Shown here piece by piece: positions 46,460-55,876 of a DNA stretch of 64,000 bases. The notes beneath the pieces are model-generated. The model was not told the origin of the DNA. It was given only the letters and a program-made list of their open reading frames with translations, and made no database searches. The translations under genes were made by a program, and so were the position numbers. The stretch's first letter is position 1. The number at the start of each line of letters is the position of its first letter. Source of the DNA: an uncultured Rhodopila sp. (lineage in GTDB: Bacteria; Pseudomonadota; Alphaproteobacteria; Acetobacterales; Acetobacteraceae); the NCBI RefSeq assembly GCF_903915725.1, contig NZ_CAIWTY010000018.1, forward strand, positions 1 to 64,000, read 5' to 3'.

Positions 46460-47154
46460 ACGGCGGACTTGTTCGGCACAGGGGCGTTGCGGCGCACGGC
46501 GACGATCTCGGCGATGATCGACAGGGCGATCTCCGGCGCGGTGACCGCCTCGATATTCAGCCCGACCGGCCCGCGGATGCGCGACAGCGCGTTGTCCTGG
46601 TGGCCGAGTTCGCGCAATCGCTGAAGCCGCGCGGCATGGGTGCGGCGCGACCCAAGGGCGCCGATATAGAACGCCTGCGACTTCAGTGCGTGGTCCAAAG
46701 CTGGGTCGTCCAGCTTCGGATCATGCGTCAAGGTCACTACCGCGGTGCGGCTGTCGGGGGCGAATTTCTCCAGCGCTTCGTCCGGCCAATCGGTGGAAAT
46801 CTCCACCCCCGGAAACCGCTCGTCCGAGGCGAACGACCGCCGCGGGTCAACAACGGTGACCGAGAAGCCGCACGGCACGGCGAACGGCACCAAAGCCTGG
46901 GCGATATGCACCGCGCCGACGACGATCAGCCGCAGCGGGGGGTTATAGGCATGCAGGAAGAAGTCGGTCTCGCCAATCCGCACGGTGCCGCTCTCGTCCC
47001 GCTCCAGCGCGCGCCGGGCGGCTTCGGCAAGGTCGGCGGGCGCCTCCGGGTCGGGCAGCAGGCGCTGCTCGCCCCCGGGCAGCCGGGTCGCCAGCACAAC
47101 GGGCCGTTTGTCGCGTTTCGCCTGTTCCAGTGCGGCGAGGATTTCCGGGGTCAT
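46456..47154 (-). CDS. xdhC: XdhC/CoxI family molybdenum-enzyme maturation protein
   Basis: 232 residues: an N-terminal XdhC/CoxI segment and a C-terminal Rossmann domain (PLRLIVVGAVHIAQALVPFA, VVDPRRSFASDERFPG, VTLTHDPKLDDPALDHAL, YIGALGSRRTHAARLQRL). XdhC proteins bind and sulfurate Moco before insertion into xanthine dehydrogenase-type enzymes. Translationally coupled to the fused Moco protein downstream. Confidence 0.92.
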   Translation of the reverse strand: MTPEILAALEQAKRDKRPVVLATRLPGGEQRLLPDPEAPADLAEAARRALERDESGTVRIGETDFFLHAYNPPLRLIVVGAVHIAQALVPFAVPCGFSVTVVDPRRSFASDERFPGVEISTDWPDEALEKFAPDSRTAVVTLTHDPKLDDPALDHALKSQAFYIGALGSRRTHAARLQRLRELGHQDNALSRIRGPVGLNIEAVTAPEIALSIIAEIVAVRRNAPVPNKSAV

Positions 47155-47363
47155 GGACGTTTATCCTGTGACGAAGACGGGCATGATAAAGTTCTCTGCC
47201 GGTTTGCGGGAGAGTCGCTATCGGCGGTAACGCGATTGCATCAGCCAGCGTTGTCCGATCCGGGCTGCCATGCAAGCCGGCGCGTCAGCCGCCAACCTTG
47301 CCCCCGCCCCCTCCACGGTCTAGAAGCCCGCACCTTTCCTATTTCCCAGAACGGACTGAATCC

Positions 47364-47930
47364 ATGAAGCAGCAGGCGAATCTGATCCGCGCCGGCCAGG
47401 TGATCGAGCATGAAGGCGCCCGCTGGACGGTGCTGAAGCAGCAGATCATCACCCCCGGCAAAGGCGGCGCCTTCATCCAGGTCGAGATGCGCAACCTCAA
47501 ATCCGGCAACAAGACCAACGAGCGCTGGCGCACCGCCGACACCGTCGAGCGGCTGACCACCGAGGAAAAAGAATATAAATACTCCTACAAGGACGGCATC
47601 AACCTGGTGCTGATGGACCCGGAGACTTACGAGGAAGCGCACATCCCGGCGGAGTTGCTGGGCGATGCCGCGCCGTTCCTGCAGGATGAGATGACGCTGG
47701 TGGTTGACCTCGTCGAAGGCGACCCGGTGGCGATCCACCTGCCCGGCACGGTCATCCTGGAAATCGCCGAAGCCGATCCGGTGGTGAAGGGGCAGACCGC
47801 GTCGTCGTCGTACAAGCCGGCGCTGCTGTCGAACGGTGTCAAGACCCTGGTGCCGCCGTTCATCGAGGCGGGCGAGAAGATCGTGGTGCGGACCGAGGAC
47901 GGCAGCTACGTGGAGCGGGCGAAAGGCTGA
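47364..47930 (+). CDS. efp: Translation elongation factor P
   Basis: 188 residues from ATG 47364, three beta-barrel domains. EF-P relieves ribosome stalling at consecutive prolines. The modification site is in ITPGKGGAF (Lys 33 counting Met), the lysine target of EpmA; epmA is present at 35992. The C-terminal signature TLVPPFIEAGEKIVVRTEDGSYVERA is intact. Its stop overlaps the inositol monophosphatase start by one base. Confidence 0.96.
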   Translation: MKQQANLIRAGQVIEHEGARWTVLKQQIITPGKGGAFIQVEMRNLKSGNKTNERWRTADTVERLTTEEKEYKYSYKDGINLVLMDPETYEEAHIPAELLGDAAPFLQDEMTLVVDLVEGDPVAIHLPGTVILEIAEADPVVKGQTASSSYKPALLSNGVKTLVPPFIEAGEKIVVRTEDGSYVERAKG

Positions 47931-48757
47931 TGGCCTTTCGCCTCTCCCCCCATCTGACGGTCATGGCCAACGCGGCGCAGAAGGCATCCAAGCGCCTGCT
48001 GCGCGACTTCGCCGAGGTCGAGCAATTGCAGGTCAGCGTCAAAGGGCCGTCCGACTTCGTCACCCAGGCCGACTTGCGCGCCGAGCAGACTCTCAAAGAG
48101 GAACTGAACAAGGCGCGTCCGGGCTATGCCTTCCTGATGGAGGAATCCGGCGCCTCCGGTTCGGACAACTGGTCCTGGCGCTGGGTCGTCGATCCGCTCG
48201 ACGGGACGACCAACTTCCTGCACGGCATGCCGCACTGGGCGATCAGCATCGGCCTGGAAAAGCGCCTGCCGGATGGCACGTCAGAGGTGCATGCCGGGCT
48301 GGTCTATGCTCCGGCGGTGGACGAGATGTTCTGGGCGGAAAAAGGCACCGGGGCGTTCGTGAATGAACGCCGGCTGCGCGTATCGGCGCGGCGGGAGATT
48401 TCCGAAGCCATCTTCGCCACCGGCATTCCGTTTGGCGCGGTCTCGGCGTCCCGGCGGCAGTCGTTCAGCCGCACGTTAACGACGCTGATGCCGCAGGTGG
48501 CCGGCATACGCCGCTTCGGTTCGGCGGCGCTGGACATGGCCTGGGTCGCGCATGGCCGGTTCGACGGGTACTGGGAGCTTGGTATCCACCCCTGGGACAT
48601 CTGCGCCGGCATCATTCTGGTGAAGGAAGCCGGCGGTTACGTCACCGACGTGGGGGAGGGCGATCCTCTGGCCACCGGCAACATCGTCGCCGGCAACCCG
48701 CATCTGCATGCGAAGTTACGGGAAGCCGTGGCCGAGGGCATGGTCCGCCCGGCCTGA
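47930..48757 (+). CDS. suhB: Inositol monophosphatase family protein (SuhB-like)
   Basis: 275 residues with the Mg2+-dependent phosphatase motifs: MEESG (metal Glu), [19 protein letters not shown] and [21 protein letters not shown]. It hydrolyses inositol-1-phosphate and similar phosphates; SuhB also works in rRNA transcription antitermination in some bacteria. Coupled to efp by TGATG. The macrodomain gene follows after 17 bases. Confidence 0.93.
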   Translation: MAFRLSPHLTVMANAAQKASKRLLRDFAEVEQLQVSVKGPSDFVTQADLRAEQTLKEELNKARPGYAFLMEESGASGSDNWSWRWVVDPLDGTTNFLHGMPHWAISIGLEKRLPDGTSEVHAGLVYAPAVDEMFWAEKGTGAFVNERRLRVSARREISEAIFATGIPFGAVSASRRQSFSRTLTTLMPQVAGIRRFGSAALDMAWVAHGRFDGYWELGIHPWDICAGIILVKEAGGYVTDVGEGDPLATGNIVAGNPHLHAKLREAVAEGMVRPA

Positions 48758-48774
48758 AAGCGAGGAGGGTGCCG

Positions 48775-49278
48775 ATGCCGCGGATATTCGTTCAGCAAGC
48801 CGACATCACCACGCTGGACGTCGATGCCATCGTCAACGCCGCCAACCAGTCGCTGTTGGGCGGCGGCGGCGTCGATGGCGCGATCCACCGCGCCGCCGGG
48901 CCGCAACTGGTCGAGGAATGCCGGGCGCTGGGCGGCTGCCCGACCGGGGAGGCCCGGATCACCAAGGGCTATCGCCTGCCCGCCCGGTACGTGATCCACG
49001 CCGTCGGACCGCGCTACCGCGACGGACAGCGCGGCGAGCCGGACCTGCTGGCGGCATGCTACCGCAACAGCCTTCGTCTCGCGGCCGAGCACGGCATCCG
49101 GACGATCGCGTTCCCGGCGATCAGTTGCGGCATCTACGGCTACCCGATACCGGAGGCGGCGCGCATCGCGGTCACCACCGTTTCTGCGTTCCTGGACAAG
49201 GACGCGCGGATCGAGCGGGCGATCTTCGCATGCTTTGGCGACGATGTGCTCGCAGCGTTCCGGGCGGCGCTCGGCTGA
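48775..49278 (+). CDS. Macrodomain O-acetyl-ADP-ribose deacetylase-like protein
   Basis: 167 residues from ATG 48775, preceded by GAGGAGG. The MacroD/YmdB signature is complete: [34 protein letters not shown], the GEARITKGY region and [12 protein letters not shown]. It would hydrolyse O-acetyl-ADP-ribose or remove ADP-ribose from proteins. Third gene of the efp-suhB run. Confidence 0.93.
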   Translation: MPRIFVQQADITTLDVDAIVNAANQSLLGGGGVDGAIHRAAGPQLVEECRALGGCPTGEARITKGYRLPARYVIHAVGPRYRDGQRGEPDLLAACYRNSLRLAAEHGIRTIAFPAISCGIYGYPIPEAARIAVTTVSAFLDKDARIERAIFACFGDDVLAAFRAALG

Positions 49279-49290
49279 GCACGCCGCCGT

Positions 49291-50169
49291 TTATTGCGAA
49301 GCGAACGTAAGCTTGTCCTGGGTTTTCGTATCGAAATCGCCAGCGTCATGCCGTTCATGCAACTGGCTGGATAGCTCGCCGGTGACGCGGTTGACCATGC
49401 GCCCGCGTTTCACGGCAGCGCGTTCGCCGACGGCATCGGCCCAGCGTTGGACATGCTTGTAGTCCTGCACCTGGAGGAATTCGGCCGCGTCATACAGCCA
49501 GCCCTTGGCCAGCCCGCCATACCAGGGAAACACGGCGATATCGGCGATGGTGTAGTCGCTGCCTGCGAGATACTCGTTCCCCGCCAGCCGGCGATCGAGC
49601 ACGTCGAGCTGGCGTTTCGCCTCCATGGCAAACCGATCAATGGCATATTCGATCTTGGCCGGCGCGTAGGCATAGAAATGTCCGAACCCGCCACCGAGGT
49701 AGGGCGCGCTTCCCATCTGCCAGAACAGCCATGACAGGCATTCCGCTCGGGCCGCCGTGTCCGCCGGCAGGAAGGCGCCGAACTTCTCCGCCAGATACAG
49801 CAGGATCGCGCCGGACTCGAACACCCGTATCGGTTTCGGACCGCTGCGATCCAACAGGGCGGGAATCTTCGAGTTCGGGTTGACCGCCACGAAGCCGCTG
49901 CCGAACTGATCGCCCTCATTGATGCGGATCAGCCAGGCGTCGTATTCGGCCCCGGCATGGCCGAGAGCCAGCAGCTCCTCGAGCATGATCGTTACCTTCA
50001 CGCCGTTGGGCGTTCCCAGCGAGTAAAGCTGGAGAGGGTGTTGCCCGACGGGCAGTTCCTTTTCATGCGTCGGTCCGGATATCGGGCGGTTGATGCTGGC
50101 GAACCGCCCCCCGCTCGCCTTGTCCCAGGTCCAGACCTTCGGCGGCGTGTATTCATGTGCATCGCTCAT
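49291..50169 (-). CDS. yghU: YghU-like glutathione-dependent disulfide-bond oxidoreductase
   Basis: 292 residues from ATG 50169 (MSDAHEYTPPKVWTWDK), with CCGGAG upstream; the frame is open to 50217. The family core is evident: FASINRPISGPTHEKELPVGQHPLQLYSLGTPNGVKVTIMLEELL, NPNSKIPALLD, and the C-terminal helical domain with GSDYTIADIAVFPW. Nu-class GST-like proteins reduce organic disulfides and peroxides with glutathione. Convergent with the macrodomain gene. Confidence 0.9.
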   Translation of the reverse strand: MSDAHEYTPPKVWTWDKASGGRFASINRPISGPTHEKELPVGQHPLQLYSLGTPNGVKVTIMLEELLALGHAGAEYDAWLIRINEGDQFGSGFVAVNPNSKIPALLDRSGPKPIRVFESGAILLYLAEKFGAFLPADTAARAECLSWLFWQMGSAPYLGGGFGHFYAYAPAKIEYAIDRFAMEAKRQLDVLDRRLAGNEYLAGSDYTIADIAVFPWYGGLAKGWLYDAAEFLQVQDYKHVQRWADAVGERAAVKRGRMVNRVTGELSSQLHERHDAGDFDTKTQDKLTFASQ

Positions 50170-50265
50170 GTCAGCAGCTCCGGACATTGATAGCGGGATA
50201 CGACCGGCAGCGTGCAATTGACGTGCCTGCCGATTCGGGGTCTCGAATGAAGGCGCTACCGGCCG

Positions 50266-50700
50266 CTACACCGTGCGGCCGATGTATTCCTTCATATTCC
50301 GGACCTCATGCTCATGCAGCGTGATGCGGTATTTGACCAGGTCGCGGATGCTGATGATGCCCTCGAGCCGCCCGTTGTTGACGACCGGCAGGTGGCGAAA
50401 ATAGCCCGCATCCATGATCTCCATAGCCTCGTCCACGCTGGTCTGCGATGTCGTGGTGATGACATCGCGAGTCATCAGACTGTCGGCGCGAACGCCGCCC
50501 ACTTTCCCGGCATTGGCTGCCAGGGCTTTGACGACATCGCGCTCGCTGACGATGCCGACGACCGCGCCGTTGTCATCCAGAACCAGAACCGCTCCGATGC
50601 GCCGGGACGTGATGATCTCCGCGATTTCCTGCACTGTCGCGGACGGCTTCACTGATATGACTGAGGTGTCCTTGGCCTTCAATACCGCTCCGACTGTCAT
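50266..50700 (-). CDS. Two-CBS-domain protein
   Basis: 144 residues from ATG 50700, preceded by AGGGGGAG. Two CBS domains: VKPSATVQEIAEIITSRRIGAVLVLDDNGAVVGIVSERDVV, then LMTRDVITTTSQTSVDEAMEIMDAGYFRHLPVVNNGRLEGIISIRDLV. Stand-alone CBS pairs bind adenine nucleotides or NADH and act as energy or redox sensors. Ligand unknown. Confidence 0.92.
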   Translation of the reverse strand: MTVGAVLKAKDTSVISVKPSATVQEIAEIITSRRIGAVLVLDDNGAVVGIVSERDVVKALAANAGKVGGVRADSLMTRDVITTTSQTSVDEAMEIMDAGYFRHLPVVNNGRLEGIISIRDLVKYRITLHEHEVRNMKEYIGRTV

Positions 50701-50864
50701 TCGACTCCCCCTGATGCCCGTTCCCGCGACAGCAGCGTAACCTGATTTGGCAACACCGGTTGAATTCGCAACTGCGGAAAGTGGACGCGGGAGATTAGAC
50801 CCGATCTCACGTTGACGTAAGCTCACTGACGGGCCAGTTCGGCGGGATACGCTGGAGCAGGCGG

Positions 50865-53800
50865 CTAAGCATCCAATATTGCTCTGATTTTCGATGCCAG
50901 CGCCGCGTAGCCGAACGGCTTCGGCAACAGTTCCATGCCAAGGTCGAGCACGCCGCCATGCAGGGTGGCGTTGCGAGCATAGCCGGTGGTGTAGACGACC
51001 CGCAGATCCGGACGCCGGGCGCGCGCCGCATCGGCCAGTTGCCGCCCCGTCATCCCGCCCGGCAGGCCGATATCGGTGAACAGCAGGTCGATCGTCTGGT
51101 TCCGGGCCAGGATCCGCAGTGCCGCCGCCGCGTCGCCCGCCGACAGCACGCGGTAGCCGAGTTCGCGCAGCGAGGTGACGGCATGCTCCCGCACCGCCGC
51201 CTCGTCCTCCACCACCAGGATCGTCTCGCCGCGTCCCGGCGCAACAACCTCCTCCTCCGCCACCGCCACCGCCTCATCCGGCCGATCGGCTGTGAGCCGC
51301 GGGAGGTAGAGTTTGACGGCGGTGCCCTGGCCCGGCTCGCTGTACAGCTTCACATGGCCGTTCGACTGCTTGATGAAGCCGTAGACCTGACTGAGGCCGA
51401 GTCCGGTGCCCTGGCCGACATCCTTGGTGGTGAAGAACGGCTCGAACACCCGGCTGAGCGTATCGCGGTCCATGCCGATGCCGGTGTCGCTTACGGCGAC
51501 CATGACGTATTGGCCCGGGTCGACATCCTCGTGTTCGGCTGCATAGGCGTCATCCAGGTAGGTGTTCGCCGTCTCGATGGTCAGCCGCCCGCCCTGCGGC
51601 ATGGCGTCGCGAGCGTTGACCGCGAGGTTCAGCAGCACGTTCTCAAGCTGGTTGGCGTCGGCGATGGTACGCCACAGGCCGCCCGCCAGGACGGTTTCCA
51701 GCGCCACCGACTCGCCCAGCGTCCGGCGCAGCAGTTCGGACATGCCGGCGACGAGCTTATTGGCGTCCAGCGGCTTCGGATCCAGCGTCTGGCGGCGCGC
51801 AAAGGCCAGCAGCCGGTGGGTCAGGGTCGCCGCCCGCTCGGCGCCCTGGGCGATCATCGACAGCGCACGTTTGATCTTCGTGTCATCGCCCGGCGGCGGT
51901 GACGCGGCGAGCAGGCGCTGCAAGGTTTCGACACCGCCGCCGATGACAGTCAGCAGGTTGTTAAAATCATGCGCGACGCCGCCGGTCAGGTGGCCGATGG
52001 CCTCCATCTTCTGCGACTGCCGTAGCGATTCTTCCGCTTGCGCCCGGCGTGCCACTTCTTCCGCGACGCGCTGCTCCAGCAGTTCGTTGGCCTGCCGCAG
52101 CGCATCGCGGGCGGCCCGGCGCAGCCGCGCGAGGTCGAGGTTGGATCGCACCCGCGCCAGCAGCTCGCGCGCCGAGAACGGCTTGACGAGGTAGTCGTCG
52201 GCGCCGGCATCCAGACCTTCCAGCCGCGCCTCCTCGCCCGCCCGCGCCGACAGCAGTATCACCGGCAGGTCGCGCAGATCGGCGTCCGCCCGGATGGCGG
52301 CCAGCAGGCCGAACCCGTCCAGCCGCGGCATCATCACGTCCGACAGGATCAGGTCCGGCCGGTTGGCGCGGGCCGCGTGCAGCGCCTCCCGCCCGTCGCG
52401 CACCGATTGTATGTCGTAGGCGGGATAGAGCAGCCGGGTGACGTAGTCGCGCATGTCGGCGTTATCGTCGGCCAGCAGGATGCGCGCCCGCTGCTGCTCG
52501 GGCGCCGGGGTCAGCGCTCCGAGACCGGACAGGACGCTGGTGGTTTCCAGCAGGTCCGCGCTGCGCGGCTCGGCTTGTCCATCCTCCGGCAGCCAGCGCA
52601 GGGCTTCCTCCACGAAGGCCGCGGCGGAGACGTTGTCCGGCGCGGCGAGGGCGGAGGTCTCGGATACCCGGTCCGGCGGCAGATGCGCATGCCCGAACGG
52701 GATGCTGACCGAGAACGTCGTGCCGGCACCTGTTTCGCTTTCGACGACGATCGTGCCGCCGTGCAGGCGGACCAGTTCGTTGACCAGGGCGAGGCCGATG
52801 CCAGTGCCCTCCAGGGTGCGGCCGCACTGGCCTTCGATCCGGTGGAAGCGGTCGAAGATATGCGGCAACTCGACCTGCGGTATGCCGATGCCGGTGTCGC
52901 GCACAATCAGCACGGCGGCCTGCCGATCGGCCGCGGCAGCCAGTTCCACCGCGATCTCGCCGGCCAGGGTGTATTTAAACGCATTGGAGACCAGGTTGAG
53001 GACAATCCGCTCCCACATCTCGGGGTCCGCATAGACCGGCTGCGGCAACGGCAGGCATCGCGTCTCCAGCCGCAGCCCGGCACGCTCGCAGGCGGACCGA
53101 AAATTGCTGGCCAGTTCGGCGGTATAGCGATCAAGCTCCAGCGGCTGGTAGCGCGCCTGGACCCGCCCGGCCTCGATGCGGGAGAAATCCAGCAGCGTAT
53201 TCACCAGCCGCAGCAGCCGCAGCCCGTTCCGGTGCACCATCCCCAGCCGGTGGGCGGTCTCGGTTTCGATGCGGGCGGAGAGTTCCTCCTCCAGCGGACC
53301 CAGCATCAGGGTCAGCGGCGTGCGGAACTCGTGGCTGACATTGGAGAAGAAGGCGGTTTTCGCCGCGTCGATCTCGGCCAGCGCCTCCGCCCGGCGGCGC
53401 TCGGCGTCGTAGGCGCGGGCGGCGGCGAGGCCGGAGGCGATCTGCGCGGCAACCAGGTCGATGAAACCGGCATAGGCTTCGTCGAACGGCCGGTACGGGT
53501 TGAGTCCCGCAATCAGCAACCCGGCCTGCTGTTTCTCCCCCTGCTGTACGATCGGCACCACGACGACCTGGCGAGGCGGGATGTCCCATGCGCCTGGCGG
53601 CAGATTGGGCACAGCGCTGACATCATGCAGCAGGCGTTTGCCGTGACCGCTCAGCCACGGCACTGAGTCCGGCTCGACCGCTTCGGGCGCCAGTTTGTCA
53701 CCGATGCTTCCTGAGTCGGTCGCGCGCCGCAGCCGGCCGCTGTCGCCGTCCGCCAGGTAGATCAGGTTGAACGGAATGTCCCTTGTATCGCGGGCCAGCG

Positions 53801-54413
53801 ACCGCTCCACCGCTTCGAGCACATCCGGTTCGGAGCGGACCGCGCCGAGTTCGCTGGCGAGGTCGCGCAAGCTGGCGACGCGGCGCTCGCCGATGACGCG
53901 CTGGGTTTCCTCCATCACTACACACAGCATGCCGGCGATGGCGCCGTCGTCGTCCGGCAGCGGGCTGTAGGAGAAGGTGTGGTAGGTTTCCTCCGGGTAG
54001 CCGCTGCGCTCCAGGAACAGCAGCAGCCCCTCGTCCCAGGTGGCGTGACCGGTTTGCAGGACGGATTCGATGCGCGGCCCGATATCGGGCCAGATTTCCC
54101 GCCAGACCTCCTTGGCGGGCCGTCCCAGCGCCCGGGGATGCTTGACGCCAAGGGTCGGGGCGTAGGCGTCGTTGTAGAAGAACGTCAGGTCGCCGCCCCA
54201 GGCCATCCACATCTGGTAACGCGAGGTGACCAGCATCCGCAGCACGGTCATCAGGCTTGGCGGCCAGTTCTCAGCCGGGCCGATACCGGTGACGGCCCAG
54301 TCGGTTGAGCCGATAAGGGCTGCCATCTCGCCGCCGGCGAGGGCGAATGCGGACCTGTATCCGCCCGCGCCCGTTGCATCCCTGTCGCCGGGGGCCCGGT
54401 TCGTCGGGAACAA
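50865..54413 (-). CDS. Hybrid sensor histidine kinase with two kinase modules and two receivers
   Basis: 1182 residues. Order: PAS-like domain (about 35-175), GAF-like domain (185-340), first HisKA with SHEFRTPL (His 361) and ATPase domain (DTGIGIP, GTGIGLAL), receiver 1 (Asp 692 in LILSDVMMPRLDG, KPFSARELLARV), second HisKA with GGVAHDFNNLLTVI (His 815) and ATPase (DTGIGMDRDTLSRVFEPFFTTK), and receiver 2 (Asp 1114 in LLFTDIGLPGG, KPFG). No membrane segment, so the signal is cytoplasmic. No separate response regulator adjoins it. Having two complete kinase-receiver modules of different subtypes in one chain is uncommon. Confidence 0.93.
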   Translation of the reverse strand: MFPTNRAPGDRDATGAGGYRSAFALAGGEMAALIGSTDWAVTGIGPAENWPPSLMTVLRMLVTSRYQMWMAWGGDLTFFYNDAYAPTLGVKHPRALGRPAKEVWREIWPDIGPRIESVLQTGHATWDEGLLLFLERSGYPEETYHTFSYSPLPDDDGAIAGMLCVVMEETQRVIGERRVASLRDLASELGAVRSEPDVLEAVERSLARDTRDIPFNLIYLADGDSGRLRRATDSGSIGDKLAPEAVEPDSVPWLSGHGKRLLHDVSAVPNLPPGAWDIPPRQVVVVPIVQQGEKQQAGLLIAGLNPYRPFDEAYAGFIDLVAAQIASGLAAARAYDAERRRAEALAEIDAAKTAFFSNVSHEFRTPLTLMLGPLEEELSARIETETAHRLGMVHRNGLRLLRLVNTLLDFSRIEAGRVQARYQPLELDRYTAELASNFRSACERAGLRLETRCLPLPQPVYADPEMWERIVLNLVSNAFKYTLAGEIAVELAAAADRQAAVLIVRDTGIGIPQVELPHIFDRFHRIEGQCGRTLEGTGIGLALVNELVRLHGGTIVVESETGAGTTFSVSIPFGHAHLPPDRVSETSALAAPDNVSAAAFVEEALRWLPEDGQAEPRSADLLETTSVLSGLGALTPAPEQQRARILLADDNADMRDYVTRLLYPAYDIQSVRDGREALHAARANRPDLILSDVMMPRLDGFGLLAAIRADADLRDLPVILLSARAGEEARLEGLDAGADDYLVKPFSARELLARVRSNLDLARLRRAARDALRQANELLEQRVAEEVARRAQAEESLRQSQKMEAIGHLTGGVAHDFNNLLTVIGGGVETLQRLLAASPPPGDDTKIKRALSMIAQGAERAATLTHRLLAFARRQTLDPKPLDANKLVAGMSELLRRTLGESVALETVLAGGLWRTIADANQLENVLLNLAVNARDAMPQGGRLTIETANTYLDDAYAAEHEDVDPGQYVMVAVSDTGIGMDRDTLSRVFEPFFTTKDVGQGTGLGLSQVYGFIKQSNGHVKLYSEPGQGTAVKLYLPRLTADRPDEAVAVAEEEVVAPGRGETILVVEDEAAVREHAVTSLRELGYRVLSAGDAAAALRILARNQTIDLLFTDIGLPGGMTGRQLADAARARRPDLRVVYTTGYARNATLHGGVLDLGMELLPKPFGYAALASKIRAILDA

Positions 54414-54595
54414 GCGTGAACCTCCAAAGATAATTTTGCCAGTATGGCGAACCGGCGGCCTGATGAAATGAAAACACCGGGTGTGGGCCGGCCTTCACGG
54501 AGAGGTTACTGAGGTGGGGGTGCGAAGCGGGTGCGCAAGGTGGATGGGCGGAAGGTGGCCCATGAAAGGCGTAGATGCGCCGCGCAGTCACAAAA

Positions 54596-55753
54596 TCACG
54601 CCTCGACGATATGTCCGTCCTGGTCGATCCGCACCGGGACAACCGGCCGCATCGGGATAGCGGCGATGTAGCGGGCATGCCGCCGCTCCCCGGCGCGCGT
54701 AAGCGCTCCCTTCGTCACCATATCCGCCAAATCGCGCGTGGCGGTTGCCGGCGACGCCTTGGTGATCGCTATGTAATTGCCCGCGCTCAGCCCGCCCGTG
54801 AAACCTTCCGGCCCCTCGCGCAACACCCGTACCAGCGCTTTGCGCTGGCGCTCGTTGAGTTGCCCCTGCATCCGGTCGAGCCGGTGAGCCTTGTCGATGA
54901 CGAACTCGACCAGCGCTCTTGCGTGCCGCTGCGCTTCGATGGCGACGGCGGCAAACCAGCAAAGCCAATCGGTTATTTCATCGCCGCGGCTGCTCCGCTC
55001 CAGCATCTCGTAATACGACTTGCGCTTCGCCAGAACGGTCGCTGCCAGCGCCGTCAATGTCGGGCGGCCAAGGCCCTGGGCCAATGCCTTCTCGGCGATG
55101 CCCCGCCCGATGCGTCCGTTGCCACCTTCGAAGGGGTGAATAGACACAAAATAGAAGTGTGCGATGCCCGCGCGCGTGAGTGCCGGCAGCGGCTTCGTTC
55201 CGTCCGGGCCGGTCTGATTGAACCAATCGATAAATCGGGACATTTCCCGCGGCACGTCGGGCGACGGCGGCGCCTCGAAATGCACCGCGGGCGCGCGCAT
55301 CGGCCCCGGGACAATTTGCATCGGTTCCGGGTGCCTGCGGTAGCGGCCGACATCCGTCAGGTCGCGCCGGCCGCGGGTCAGCATGCGGTGCCATGTGAAC
55401 AACCTCTCGTCGGAAATCGGCTCGGCAAACGATCGGTGCAGATCCACCATCATCTCGGCGATCCCCTCCTCCTCCGGGCGGACCCGCCTATGGTCGGTGG
55501 CAAAGCCGAGTTGCCCGCGGATGGACGACTGCACGCTTGCCCGGTCGAGGATCTCGCCTTCGATTTCGGAGGTGGTGACTGCCTCGACGCTGAGTGCGTT
55601 GACCATGAGTTCGTCGCTGTCGGCTCGACTCAAGTGTTTGAGAGTGCCGGCGAACACACCGCCGCCAAGCAGAAATTGCTGTTCAGCCCTTGTCAGGCGG
55701 CTACGCTGCCACGCAAATTCGGGCCAGTCGGTCCGCTGCCAGTTCCATTGCAT
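54596..55753 (-). CDS. Fic family protein (DUF4172 N-terminal) with internal inhibitory helix
   Basis: 385 residues. N-terminal helical domain with the class II inhibitory motif [S/T]xxxE[G/N] as TSEIEG. The Fic core is HPFEGGNGRIGR; the residue before GNGR is Gly (GGT) where many Fic enzymes have Asp or Glu that helps bind Mg2+. The catalytic His, the GNG loop and Arg are intact. A C-terminal winged-helix-like region follows (LSAGNYIAITKASPATATRDLADMVTKGAL), which could bind DNA. Fic proteins transfer AMP to protein hydroxyls. The start codon lies inside an unusual symmetric repeat, suggesting autoregulation. Confidence 0.92.
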   Translation of the reverse strand: MQWNWQRTDWPEFAWQRSRLTRAEQQFLLGGGVFAGTLKHLSRADSDELMVNALSVEAVTTSEIEGEILDRASVQSSIRGQLGFATDHRRVRPEEEGIAEMMVDLHRSFAEPISDERLFTWHRMLTRGRRDLTDVGRYRRHPEPMQIVPGPMRAPAVHFEAPPSPDVPREMSRFIDWFNQTGPDGTKPLPALTRAGIAHFYFVSIHPFEGGNGRIGRGIAEKALAQGLGRPTLTALAATVLAKRKSYYEMLERSSRGDEITDWLCWFAAVAIEAQRHARALVEFVIDKAHRLDRMQGQLNERQRKALVRVLREGPEGFTGGLSAGNYIAITKASPATATRDLADMVTKGALTRAGERRHARYIAAIPMRPVVPVRIDQDGHIVEA

Positions 55754-55825
55754 GAGCGATAGACGACCTTTCTATCGCTCATAATGTGTCCAAAAATGAG
55801 CGATAGCATGGTCGTCTATCGCTCA
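55753..55825. promoter_or_regulatory. Nested palindromic operator-like site at the fic start
   Basis: Four copies of GAGCGATAG lie at 55754-55762 (+), 55772-55780 (-), 55798-55806 (+) and 55816-55824 (-), start-to-start 18, 26 and 18. The outer pair is part of a perfect 16-base inverted repeat (TGAGCGATAGACGACC / GGTCGTCTATCGCTCA); the inner pair is an 11-base one (CTATCGCTCAT / ATGAGCGATAG). The first copy overlaps the fic start codon. The symmetry suits a cooperative repressor, possibly Fic itself through its winged-helix C-terminus. Confidence 0.75.
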
Positions 55826-55876
55826 CCCTTCAATCCTGCCGCTGAGGTCTTGGCAGACCGGAGCGAAAGGTCGCCG

